Assembly: GCA_947179155.2 (NCBI GenBank)
Contig: OX359270.1
Span: 8,410,222-8,474,221, forward strand
Reading direction: 5' to 3'
Length of the DNA stretch: 64,000 nt
DNA from: Hedera helix
Lineage: Eukaryota > Streptophyta > Magnoliopsida > Apiales > Araliaceae
The notes under the pieces are model-generated. The model was not told where the DNA came from. It was given only the letters and a program-made list of their open reading frames with translations, and made no database searches. The position numbers and the translations under genes were made by a program. How positions within the stretch are numbered: the first letter of the stretch is position 1; every line of letters begins with the position of its first letter. Below, one piece after another: positions 10,776-21,139 of the stretch.

Positions 10776-11150
10776 TTTAGGAGTTAAAAGGATAGAAAAA
10801 CATCAAGATTGCGGTAACCGTGTTTCACGGAAGTCGGGGGGTGCCTAACACCTTCCCCTCGCTTAAGCAAGCCCCCGAACTCTATGAATCTCGGTTTGCG
10901 GACCAATTAACTCAGAGTCACATATGAGCCAGCGATTACGAAAACAAAATTCGGATGAGTTGGTACATCCATTTCAAATATACCAACTGGCGGCTCTGAT
11001 CAATTGGCTCATAAAGAAATCGATCTTTCAAAACCCGTCGACATTAAGCCGACCCTTTTCAAAATCACATTTAATTCAAAAGGCTAAAATTAAAAAGGGC
11101 TTTTTAATTATAAAAAACGAAACGAGGAAAATCCCGGCGTTGACAGTTCT

Positions 11151-12555
11151 TATAAAATTTAATTAAGTAGGTTATTTTTTATATCTTCTTTTCTTGATTA
11201 TCACTAATTAACTGGTTGATCCTTCGCTATCTCTCCTTTTCTTCTATCTTCATTTCTCTCTTTTCCTCTAGTCAAAAAAATTAGTTTCTATCTTAGATTT
11301 AGAAAAGCTCTTTAATTTTTAGAAAGATCTTCCCTTAAATCTTTTTTCTTCTACTCTTTATTGTATAATAGTAATTTATTCTCCCTTCTTGTGAAGTTTA
11401 TTTTTCATTTTGTGGGACTTGTTTTCTCTTCGACATGATTGATTTCTTCCTCAATTTTTAGAGGGTTTCGTTATCATCTCTAGTGAGATTTTGCTTTATC
11501 CGTTTTGGAGATTATGTTTCTCGTTTGTAAGAATTATTTTGGTGTGCGTATTAATGAAGATAAATTATTTAAATTTGAATATAGTGTTATTATGGCAGTT
11601 TATTTTTTCATTACTCGTATTAAAAAACGATTCAGATCTATATATTCTATTATTATTTTTAAAATATAACGCTATTTTGAAATCTTTATAGTATTTACTA
11701 ATTATTATTACGGTTGATCATTTTTTTGATATTATATGTTCGCTTGTTGATCGTAAAATAGATTATCAATCCATCTTAACATGTTTATATAATTTCAAAA
11801 AATCATGAACTTGTACCTTTTTACGAAAATCAGAAACACTACAGATATGTTTGAAACTTGAAAAACTTAAAAGAAAAGATAGGATTCAAAAATAATTTAA
11901 TTTTCTTGAGATTTCTATGTATACAACTTGTTCCATAAATTTATATTATTTTTATTCTGAATTATAGGATTAATATTAATTTTTTAAAAGTCAATTTTAA
12001 AAATTAAAAATTGACATGGATTTATTAAATTTATGTCAATACAATTATAAGTATCATAAATTATCTAAAAAATGCTAGATTTTATTTTAATAATATATTT
12101 ACTCTAAAAAAATTAAATATATTATTTTAATAATATAATATTGAATAGTTGCATTGGTTCAATATTATGTATTGTGTGAATAGCTGCAATGATTTGTTTT
12201 AAACAATGCAACTCTCTTTGAATAGTTGCAATGTTTCGTTTTAAAAAGTCCAACTCTTTTCACTGGTCTAATCAATGTAATAATTCATTCTAATATATGC
12301 ATCCCTTTAAAAGGGTGTCTCCAAATATACAGAGAGGACTCATAATTAGTCTTTCCCATATTCTAATTTTCTGAATCCAAATTCAAGTAAATAAGTCTTG
12401 AATTTATTCTTTTATCCTCTCTATAATTGTTCTTACTCTTATATTTAAGAAATTAAAGTGTTCGGTGGTAATTTTTCGTTAGTGCAAAGCCTCGAATAAC
12501 ATACACATTTGGTTAGTTTGTTGTATCCTAAAAGTAAATTCCACAAATCCCCATT
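11151..12555. other. AT-rich intergenic DNA
   Basis: No gene recognised. GAATAGTTGCAATG-like words recur at about 12146, 12178 and 12218, possibly a decayed repeat. A sequence near 11955-12000 (GGATTAATATTAATTTTTT) resembles the terminal arms of the MITE-like element at 45638-45893. Confidence 0.45.
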
Positions 12556-12559
12556 ACAT

Positions 12560-12755
12560 CGTGGCGGGAGCGAATATTGCTTTAAATATAGAAAATTGAT
12601 ATTTTTATACTATTTTTTTATGTTTTCACACTATAGACACTACAAAAAGTTTCACTATAGATGTATAACGACGGTTAACCATCGCTATAGGTTATACATA
12701 TGAGGTCCATAATGTGAAAATATCAATTCCCTAAATATAGCGATTACGCAATCAA
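12560..12755. repeat. Inverted repeat, MITE-like
   Basis: Left arm near 12575-12650 (TTTAAATATAGAAAATTGAT...TTTTCACA) pairs with the right arm near 12710-12745 (TGTGAAAATATCAATT...AAATATAG). The centre is itself palindromic, ATGTATAAC against GTTATACAT at about 12659-12700, around GGTTAACC. No target duplication was identified. Confidence 0.55.
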
Positions 12756-13479
12756 CCTACAAGTGTGTTTAATTTCTCTTCTTTTTTTTTGTCATTGTTT
12801 GATAAATTTACACCAACAAAAAGTACTATTAGTTATAAGATTTATTATTTTAAAAATTTAAATGAATCAATTTAAATTTAAAAATGTCTCAAATTGACTT
12901 TTAAAAAATCAATATTAATTTTATAATTAAGAGCAAATGAAGCATATTTTTTCCATGTTTGTCAATTTATGTTTTCTTGTTCCTTTTTTTGTATTTTGTG
13001 GACATGAGAAAGTGGAACTATTTTTATTTTTTTAAAACTATATATAGCAAAAATACATATCGTATCATTGATATAATTTTATTACATTTAGGATTTGCTC
13101 GCCTATCAACGTTTACCGTGTTGGCAGTATTTAGCGTTTGGACCTTCAAACGCACTATACCAATTTTGGTGCGTTACATTTGAGACTCAAACGTTGTGTT
13201 TGTGAGTTAAATAAGTTGTGTTTAAATAAACTAATAGTAGAAGAACAAGATTTTCAAATGTGTTTAAACTTCCAAACGCTCTAAATACACCAAATATTGC
13301 AAACATTAAGTAACCAAACATACACTTAGAGCTCAACGTTTATAAGCCTTTACTCTTGGCTGGTTGGTATTTAGATGTGCTCTGTGATTAGCTAATTTCT
13401 CTATGTTACGTATTATTTAGGGGATGTAAATTGGACCCACTTGTGGTAGTATAATCTCTTAAATGTACATGAGTACATT
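12756..13479. other. AT-rich intergenic DNA
   Basis: No gene recognised. The segment at about 12829-12930 contains TTAAAAAATCAATATTAATT, a terminal motif shared with the MITE-like element at 45638-45893. Confidence 0.4.
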
Positions 13480-13600
13480 CGGTGGCGGAGTCAAAAAATT
13501 TAATTAAGACGAGTTAAAAATATTATAATACCAAAATTTTAAACTATAATTATTGAAAAGGGAATGTAATTTTTTTTTACGACCTTTGACTCTGCCCCTG
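13480..13600. mobile_element. hAT-type MITE
   Basis: 121 bp with terminal inverted repeats: left CGGTGGCGGAGTCAAA, right (reverse complement) CAGGGGCAGAGTCAAA, close to the CAGGGGCGGAG ends of plant hAT MITEs. It is flanked by 8-bp direct repeats with 6 of 8 matches (AGTACATT at 13472 and TGTACATC at 13601), the length expected of hAT insertion. No coding capacity. Confidence 0.75.
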
Positions 13601-14404
13601 TGTACATCTCAGGGTTTTTGGTACTTATTTATTCGGTAAGAAATCTATATCGTCTTTTTTGTCTGGTAAATTTCTTGCCATTATGTTTTTTGTTCTCGAA
13701 TTCATTGCAGGGGAGGTTGCTTCTTACCTGTTCCATTATATACCTAGGTTCTCCTTTTGATAAAAATTTCACCCTTTCTCCTAAAATAAAGGAAGAAAAA
13801 TTCCATTAAAGTACCAAACGACTCCTTATTAAATGCAAAGTCCAAAGGCAAATTTCGCAAGGTAGATGAACTTTCTTGTCAAGTTTAAATACAATGTTTC
13901 CATTTTCCAATTGTCGGTGAATTTATTCAAACAAATTTGCTCAAAATTGAGTGGTGCATGTTATATCATTCTATGATATAAATGTAACATTTATTATCCG
14001 TACGCGGAATATAAATAAGTAAATAGACTTTAAAAATATTTTTCTTGTTTCCCTTATCCATGTAAAGCTACAGCTAGCTAAGTTTAAATATTCACAAAAT
14101 ATATCCTTTAGGTTATGTTTTAGAGCTGAGATTAAAATGGTGGAAATGAAATAGAAAGGAAGACAAAGTTAAGTGCTTGCTTATCTATCGATATATAAAA
14201 TATTTACTGTATTTAAAATTATAAATATATTTGAAAATCTTATTTATTTATAAACAATTTATTCTAAACGCGTGTTATATAATTTACCTATTCATCATTT
14301 AGAGTTCAAATCCGCTATACTATTTTTGAGGTGGTGGTCAAGCATACTAAATTTTATCTCTATAAAATTATAAACATTAACAATCGACGAACAATATTAC
14401 ATAC
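13601..14404. other. AT-rich intergenic DNA
   Basis: No gene, RNA gene or clear repeat recognised. Confidence 0.4.
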
Positions 14405-14532
14405 ACTACATTATAATATTTTATGAAATACTATATAGATCTCAACTATTAAAAAATAAAATATAACATAAATTTTTATATTAAATTTTATTTTTTAATA
14501 GTTGAGATCCATATAATATTTTAATGTAATGT
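14405..14532. repeat. Hairpin MITE-like inverted repeat
   Basis: Two arms of about 55 bp: ATCTCAACTATTAAAAAATA at about 14439 pairs with TATTTTTTAATAGTTGAGAT at about 14490, and pairing extends outward through ATAATATTTTA to TAATG/CATTA. Non-coding; no target duplication identified. Confidence 0.65.
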
Positions 14533-16336
14533 AATTAGACTTATCCTTTACCGAATATGCATAAATATGTTCTACCGACTACAGGGAGAGTATATCTCAT
14601 CTGACATTATACTCCCTTTCCCTAGGAGACTGAGTGATAGTCCAATTATTGTTGTTATTTCATTTAAAATATTAAAGATTTTATCCAACTCCATTTTCTT
14701 CTCAAATGTCTGCATTAGAATTTCATTATGATTTATTCATCCGAATGATCATTAAATATATATGTTTTTTATTCTATTATTTTTTTATTATATTTTTGTA
14801 ATTCAAATGTAGTATAAACGTAAATAAAAATTGAACTTTTTCATTTATGAAAGTTGAAAGACAATATCATCATAGTGCAAAAAAAATAAAAATTAAAGTC
14901 TCGCAAACGATAAAAAATACAAATCTACGCATGATGAGAATCAAACTTGAGACTCATACTTAATCTTAACTATCATGTCAAAACCGTATTTGCAAAATAT
15001 TTAACTACTGAGCTTTTAAATTTTTTTTTAACTTGCTTAAGAATAACATTTAGAGTAGAAAATAAATCATTTAGACGTGTATATTGTACGACTTATCCTA
15101 TTGACGATTACCAATGATGGGAAAAAGTGATGAAATATAATCGAAAAAAAAAATTTAATTGAATATTTATACCGAACCAAACCTTATTTAATAGAAATTC
15201 AATGTTATAATTATAGAGGATGTTTGGTTGCACTATATATACATTTGGAGAAAGAAAAAGAAACAAAATTACTAAAAGGTATTTTTCAAGTTTTTAGTTA
15301 TTCATATATACGAATAAATATGAATAAAAAAGAAAATATAATTAGACAAAAAGAAGGTGAAAAACAACGCATATAATTGGATGAGGTATTACACAAAACG
15401 ACGTATTGACTTAGCGATTGAATATATAATAAATACATCATCTCCCGTCTTTTATACAAAAGAATATTTTATAATTTTTTAAGACTATTATTTTGAGAGA
15501 CAGTTTACGCAAAAATATAAAATGTCTTTCACCTCTCGTACCCTCCTATAATTATTTAAAAATAAAAAGGTTAGAAGAATATCAATAATAATAAAAGGAA
15601 AATAGTATATATAAAGATAAACTATATTAAAAGTCATCAGTTTACTAAACTTTAGCATTACATTTTGACTTTTTGGATGATAAACTATGTTAGAAGTCAC
15701 GAAATCCCTCTCCTTGCTCTTGTTTAGACTTCAGACGATGGCGAAAAGTATCACTAAAATATTTAACACCATACTATTTGAGATAAAAAAAAAAAAAAAA
15801 ATTAAGACCCTTAATATTACTTTTTTCATAAAACAGATCAAAAACTAAATGTCAAAATAATGATTAAATTGAAAAAGGGAAACTGTATAGTGATTATTAC
15901 AATTAATTGATTGTAATAATATTTTAAAATAACAAAATTTTGATTAATAAAATAATTTAAAAAATATATTAATGAAAATGGCTAAATAAAAATTTGTAAT
16001 TATACAATTACAAAATTGATTAAAGTAACTAACGGCCTACAAATAAACACATCTCATTTTTTTCACGAGAAAAATAATTATTTAAAATGAGTAATTATAC
16101 ATATACAAAATTATGTTTATAGTTGTAATTGATTATCAGGTTGCTATTTGCTACAGAAAATGTAGTCAAAAGAATGACAACTGAAAAGAACATCTATTAA
16201 ATATGGCACGTATTGCTTCCCAACCACTTTTTATGGCACGTATGCCTTTCACAAAAATAAGGTCCTACTTAGCATATCCACATCATTCCACCTCCATCAA
16301 CAGTATTTATGGGCTCTTTAGTTGGACTAAATCATT
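14533..16336. other. AT-rich intergenic DNA
   Basis: No gene recognised. The word TATGGCACGTAT is present twice near 16204 and 16232. Nothing else supported. Confidence 0.4.
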
Positions 16337-16508
16337 TTAAATAAAATAAAATGATAATTAAAATCAGAATTTAATTATAATGAAATCAAAATTTAATACT
16401 TTATTTATGCATTTGTTTGGTACGTTATTTAAAAGTTATCAGAATTAAGCAAAATAGAATATAATGATCAAAATAACCCAAATTAACTCACTAACTATAT
16501 ATATCAGA
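16337..16508 (+). repeat. Direct repeat copy 1 (partner at 16821-16984)
   Basis: About 170 bp, from AAATAAAATGATAATTAAAATC through TTGTTTGGTACGTTA to AACTATATATAT. The second copy, about 480 bp downstream, is similar with scattered substitutions. A MITE and microsatellites lie between them. Confidence 0.8.
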
Positions 16509-16511
16509 AAG

Positions 16512-16749
16512 GTTCAATAGCATATCTCTTTAAGTGACTTACCTCTTTAAATGACATATTTTTATCAAAATGACGTCGTTTTGATAATTCTTTTTAAAAA
16601 ATGGATGACATTTTTGTAAATAAAAAGAAAGCAAGTGGGGGCTGCGAAATGTCACATCTTCTTTTAATATAATTTTTTTTTTAAAAAATAATTATCAAAA
16701 CGACGTCGTTTTGATAAAGCAATGTCACTTAAGGGGTATGTTATTGAAC
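16512..16749. mobile_element. MITE with TIRs and paired ACGACGTCGT palindromes
   Basis: 238 bp. The left end GTTCAATAGCATATCTC and the reverse complement of the right end GTTCAATAACATACCCC match, followed by TTAAGTGAC in both. Each arm carries ATCAAAAYGACGTCGTTTT (about 16567 and 16685), itself palindromic. Flanks are TA-rich, so a target duplication cannot be read. Non-coding. Confidence 0.75.
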
Positions 16750-16762
16750 ATATATATATATC

Positions 16763-16788
16763 TGTGTGTGTGTGTGTGTGCGCGCGCG
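16763..16788. repeat. (TG)n(CG)n microsatellite
   Basis: TG repeats running into CGCGCGCG, able to form Z-DNA. Followed by CCGATCTGTTGACAG, which resembles the outer end of the long-TIR element at 17013. Confidence 0.9.
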
Positions 16789-16820
16789 ACCGATCTGTTG
16801 ACAGCATTATAAAAAACGAT

Positions 16821-16984
16821 CTAAATGAAATAAAATGATAGTTAAAATCAGAATCTAATTATAATAAAATCAAAAATTGAATACTTTATTTATGCGATTG
16901 TTTGGTACGTTACTTAAAAGTTATCAGAATTAAGTGAAATGGAATATAATGATCAAAATAACCCTAATTAACTAACTAACTAAC
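16821..16984 (+). repeat. Direct repeat copy 2 (partner at 16337-16508)
   Basis: See copy 1. A fragment similar to the end of the long-TIR element (16788-16820) precedes this copy, and a (TA)n tract (16985-17012) follows, leading directly into the long-TIR element. Confidence 0.8.
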
Positions 16985-17400
16985 CATATATATATATATA
17001 TATATATATATAGCCGATCCATTAATAACGTTGTAAAAAATAATCTAATCTTACAACAGATCTCAGCCGTCTAGGCTGAGATCTAACGGTTTATATAACC
17101 CTCGTCTGCAGTTTAATTTTCAGGCATCTACAATATTATACTGGGGACGGTATTAAATGTCCAAAATAACCCCAACAATCATTTAATACACTCACCGTCC
17201 ATAGTATTAAACTGCAGACAGGATAACTAAAAATATTTTCCATCCGCAGTATTAAACAGTGGATGGGGAATACTAGGCCATATTTGACAAATGACGCCGT
17301 TTTGAAATTTTATCGTCCGCAATATTAAACTGCAGACGAAGTAACAAAAAAATTTATCGTCCATAGTTTAATACTGCAGACAAAGTCTACTCGAGAAAGT

Positions 17401-17524
17401 GTAAGATATTTGAGTGAAGAATTCTTGAAGAATCTTTGTAAAAACGCTGCAACATCGTTTTCATAACGATGTTGCTGTGTTTTTACAGAGAATCTTCAAA
17501 AATTCTTCACCCATATTTCTTACA
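17401..17524. repeat. Long hairpin inside the long-TIR element
   Basis: Arms of about 55 bp. GAAGAATCTTTGTAAAAAC pairs with GTTTTTACAGAGAATCTTC, GCAACATCGTT with AACGATGTTGC, and outer segments GTAAGATATTTG / ATATTTCTTAC extend the stem. The loop is about 5 nt. This shape resembles MITE-derived small-RNA precursors; that role is unproven. Confidence 0.8.
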
Positions 17525-18138
17525 TCCTCCTCAAATGTATAGCTCATCCGCAGTTTAATACTGTGAACGGTAAACTTTTTTAATTACCCAGATCGATACT
17601 GTAAAAACAATGAATAATAAGCAATATCTACCCAGCTCGCTACTGCCAAAACAATGAACAATAAGCAATAAACAATGATCAATGACTAGAATGAAGAATA
17701 TGGACATGGACAACATTCATGCCCATAAAGAATAAATATTTCTTTTCTTTCTGAGAGTTTTGAGTATTGGAGAGTAATAAACAACCACCCATCTTATTTA
17801 TAGTGGATTGGGTTACTCAGATTCAAAGAGCCAAAATAATTTTCTCGCCATTAATGGAAAAACGATTGCTACCCCAAAATAATAGCTTAAAATTTTCCAG
17901 GTTGACTGCAACAACAAAAAAAATTAAAACCCAGCGTCCGCAATATTAAACTACGGACGAAGGGGAAACATAGATTAGCCCCTAAACGACATCATTTTGA
18001 ACGTTGTCATTTGATTTTTTGTCCGCGGTATTAAACTGCAGACAAATGAGAGACATAGGCCAGTTCTTAAACGATGTAGTTTTGGACGCTGTTGTTTAAT
18101 TTTTTCGTCCGCAGTAATAAACTGCGGACAAAGGATTA

Positions 18139-18770
18139 TTGAGGCTACAAATATTTATTTCTCCTGTGTATTCTCGTTTCAGATTCATGTTAGCTAGGAT
18201 GAATGAAAAATATGTAAGGCTAGACAAATGGAATGATATATACCAACTATTTAGTCATGTTTTTTTCTCATCTGCCCAGATCACATGAATCAATAAAGAG
18301 TAAGCATACAGAAGAAAAAACAAAGAAAATTTAATAGCCTTAAGTCTAACAACTTAGATCGTTACTGTGAAAATGAGATGAGATCCAAAATGATTGCTAT
18401 GAACAATGATGATAGTAATTTTATAATTAAGGTTATAAATTTTTTATTTCTCTTGTATATTCTTGTTGCAGATTCATGTTATGTGCAAGAAGAAATAGAA
18501 AATTTAATAGTCATAATTATAACTACGTAAATCGTTGCTGTAAAAATGAGATTAAATTCAAAATGATTGTTATGAACAATGATGGTCTCAGTTTTATAAT
18601 TAAGGCTATAAATTTTTTATTTCTCCTGCATATCCTCGTTGCAGATTCATGTTATACGCAAGAAGATATAAAAAATTTAATACCTTTAATTATAACTACC
18701 TAAATCACTACTATGAAAATGAAATGAGATCCAAAGTATTTGCTATGAATAATGACAAGCTCCGTTTTAT
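18139..18770 (+). repeat. Degenerate tandem repeat of about 173 bp
   Basis: GGCTATAAATTTTTTATTTC recurs at about 18430 and 18603, with a weaker start at 18139. Each is followed by a GCAGATTCATGTTA block, AATTTAATA, a CTGTRAAAATGAGAT block and AACAATGATG. Roughly three units. Confidence 0.75.
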
Positions 18771-19083
18771 CACGGACAGTGAAATTTTTTAGATCATTCA
18801 TCCGCAATTTAATACTACAGACGGTAAAATTTTAAAACGGCGTCGCTTGTCGAGTATGACCTAGTATTCATCATCCACAATTTAATACTCCGGACGATGA
18901 GTGTATTAAATGATTATTGGGGTTATTTTGTACAGTGAACACCGTCCACAGTATAATACTGCAGATACCTAGAAACTAAACTGCAGACGAGTGTCATATA
19001 AACCATCAGATCTCAGCCTAGACGACTGAGATCTATTATAAGGATAGATCATTTTTTACAATATTGCCAATAAATTGATCCCC

Positions 19084-20024
19084 ATATATATATGTAATAA
19101 TCCAAGATAAGTATAATATATATTAATATTATAATAATATATTAATATAATAATATTATATATTCATATATAACATTATAATATTATACTATTATTATAA
19201 TATAATATTGAACAAATATAATACATTTTAAAAAATATAATATATATCATGTATTATTCTATTATATATTAAAATATAATATAAATATAATATATATACT
19301 AATATATATAATATTATTTTATATAATCTATATATTTATATATACAATTATAATATAATATAAAATAAATATAATTCATATTTAAAAAATATCATATTAT
19401 ATATAGTATATTATATATTAAATATATTTATTATATGTTATAATATTAAATATAAAATAGATTTAATGTATAATAATATGCATTATAAACATATAATAAT
19501 ATATCTAATATATAATATAATATATATCACATATACTCTATTAATATAATATAATACGAAATAAATGTATATGTATATTATATTATATATATATGGATGA
19601 GGGAATTTTTGTCTTAACAATTATTTCTCATTTCTTTACTCATTGAAATCGCGATTCCAATGTATAAAGGAAACGCAATTTAGTTGAAATGACTATTCCG
19701 ACCAAACTTAGCCTATCAAATGCTATAAAAAAAATCTTCGTTAAAATCGCAATTCTTTTTCTTCCTCCATTCCATCGAACCAAACAACCCATTTTTCTTT
19801 TTTCCTAAAAAAATAGAATTTTATTTCATTTGTGACCTTTCTCTTAGGCATGCCAATATTTATTACAAACATATAAGACAAGGGAATTGATATTTTCATA
19901 GAAAAAATAATAGTTCTACAAGTTCTCTCTCGCATGAATAGTAAATTTCACACCTATATAAGAGAGACATTACACAAATATCAATTTTTACTTGTGAAAA
20001 TAACAATTCTCTAAGATAATAATA
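19084..20024. other. Near-pure AT tract, then AT-rich spacer
   Basis: 19087-19600 is almost entirely A and T, dominated by TATAATATTA words. 19600-20024 is AT-rich with no gene recognised. It precedes the nested-element block. Confidence 0.7.
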
Positions 20025-20031
20025 CTCTCTC

Positions 20032-20346
20032 TGTAAGACCCCAAATTTTAATAAATAGATTTTAATTTTTTCTCATAATTTTATGCGTAAACATAAGGTA
20101 TTAAATTAATAAAAATTAAAGTATAGAATGTTATGTACAAAATTTTATGTCGGATAATATTCAATTGGTCAGTGAATATTCGTTCTGTCGAGGAATATTC
20201 GTTCTGTCGGGGAATATTCGTACGACGGCGCCGAAATATACAGTTGTGGGTGGACCCCACAACGAAATATTGTCGAATGTAGAAAACGATAGCAGTAGTC
20301 TTTCTAAATAAAAATGGTCAACGGTATTATCACTTTTAACTGTTAT
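20032..20346 (+). repeat. 5' LTR of element A, first 315 bp
   Basis: It aligns to the start of the 3' LTR at 42437, including CGTACGACGGCG, GTGGACC and CACTTTTAACTGTTAT. It is broken at 20346 by the reverse-strand R-family LTR and resumes at 41894 with ATTATAATACTCAG. Confidence 0.88.
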
Positions 20347-21139
20347 TGTGACGCCCCCAAATTCGGGTTCCAAATACCCGGATCCGGTCATCACGATCCA
20401 ATACAAACATTCACCTCTAAACAACATACAATAACTAAATGCAGAATAATAAACATATGTTGTTCATTCAAAAGGTGTTACTAGTCCCAAAATACGATAA
20501 CCTTACACAAAAGTACACAAATACCCTTAATAAAGTACTTAGGGTTTATATTACATAACAATTAACTTAATTAACTACAAGGTTGCATCTCAAAGTCTAT
20601 CACTACATCTTTCCTTTACCCTTGTTCTTTCCCGAAGTCTCGGGTTGCACTGCAATAAGGTTTCATGATATAGCAAGAGTGAACAACTAGTTTGCTCAAC
20701 AAGTTTAAATAACAACAAGGAACAATATATCATGAATGAAAGGGAATAGCTGAACAATTCAATAATGTGAATAACATAAGCAGGAATAATAATTTGTTTT
20801 TAAAATTAGGATAGTCAAATAGACTATGAACTATAAATATCCACTGGAGTCAATAGCAAGTTGACCCAATGGTTACTACCAGAAATATGTACCCGAGGGG
20901 AACAGCCTCAGTACAATATGTGTATGTATAACATTTAATTTCCGTATTTTTGTACCTGATATTAGATACAGGGTACTCCCCTATAATAAATGGGTGTTCA
21001 TAATAGTCTAAGAATCCGCATCTTCAATGATTTGGATAACTTTTAAAATCTTTAACATAAATGTCTAGCCGAACAATGGCTTAGACCTACTTTGAACAAT
21101 TCTCTAAACAATAAAACAATAATTAAGTACAAGTCAATG
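20347..21139 (-). repeat. R-family LTR, 3' portion (reverse strand)
   Basis: It corresponds to about 59100-59916 reversed. Shared text includes CATGATATAGCAAGAGTGA and CTGAGCAA-type words, plus the terminal GTGACG. It is cut at 21140 by element 2; the five bases before that junction are CAATG. Confidence 0.8.

Larger units (their letters stand above)
9245..11145 (+). mobile_element. Solo LTR of a gypsy (Tat-lineage-like) retrotransposon
   Basis: 1901 bp starting TGTAGACACC and ending GGCGTTGACA, flanked by a perfect 5-bp direct repeat GTTCT (9240-9244 and 11146-11150). No internal region or coding sequence exists between the ends, so this is a solo LTR left by LTR-LTR recombination. Text such as GTGCCTAACACCTTCCCC and ACTGGCGGCTC resembles LTRs of plant Tat/Retand-type elements (from memory, not searched). 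It contains a 22-bp tandem duplication (9470-9512), strong hairpins (9516-9530 and 9698-9739) and a long CA microsatellite. Confidence 0.82.
17123..18966. repeat. Palindromic module, about 12 copies
   Basis: Consensus arms GTCCGCAGT and ACTGCGGAC around TTAA. Full copies at about 17123, 17196, 17241, 17314, 17359, 17545, 17935, 18021, 18106, 18799, 18872 and 18942; half copies at 17104 and 18979. Substitutions are often matched in the opposite arm (17241 has CATCCGC with GTGGATG; 18106 has GTCCGC with GCGGAC). Spacing is irregular, so this is not a simple tandem array. Confidence 0.85.
17013..19083. mobile_element. Non-coding long-TIR element filled with palindromic modules
   Basis: 2.07 kb. 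The first roughly 345 bp (17013-17360) match the reverse complement of the last roughly 330 bp (18755-19083), the left arm holding one extra module. Shared landmarks include GTAAAAAATRATCTA, AGATCTCAG...CTGAGATCT (17059-17085 and 19007-19033), AATAACCCCAAYAATCATTTAATACACTC and GCCGTTTT. Inside are about twelve copies of a 24-26-bp palindrome, a long perfect-type hairpin and a 173-bp tandem repeat. There is no open frame of note. The element sits between TA tracts, so no target duplication can be read. Long TIRs without coding capacity suggest a non-autonomous Mutator-like or foldback element; the superfamily is not established. Confidence 0.82.

Noticed and set aside
10988..11000. TGGCGGCTC as a primer binding site after an LTR ending near 10985.
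   Set aside because: The perfect GTTCT duplication places the LTR end at 11145, so this text is internal to the LTR.
12632..12700. CACTA transposon end (CACTACAAAAAG with an ACGACGGTTAACC core).
   Set aside because: No matching CACTA end of opposite orientation or 3-bp target duplication was found; kept only as an inverted repeat.
17123..18966. CRISPR-like array of repeated palindromes.
   Set aside because: Spacing is irregular, there are no uniform spacers or cas genes, and the context is a plant nuclear transposable element.
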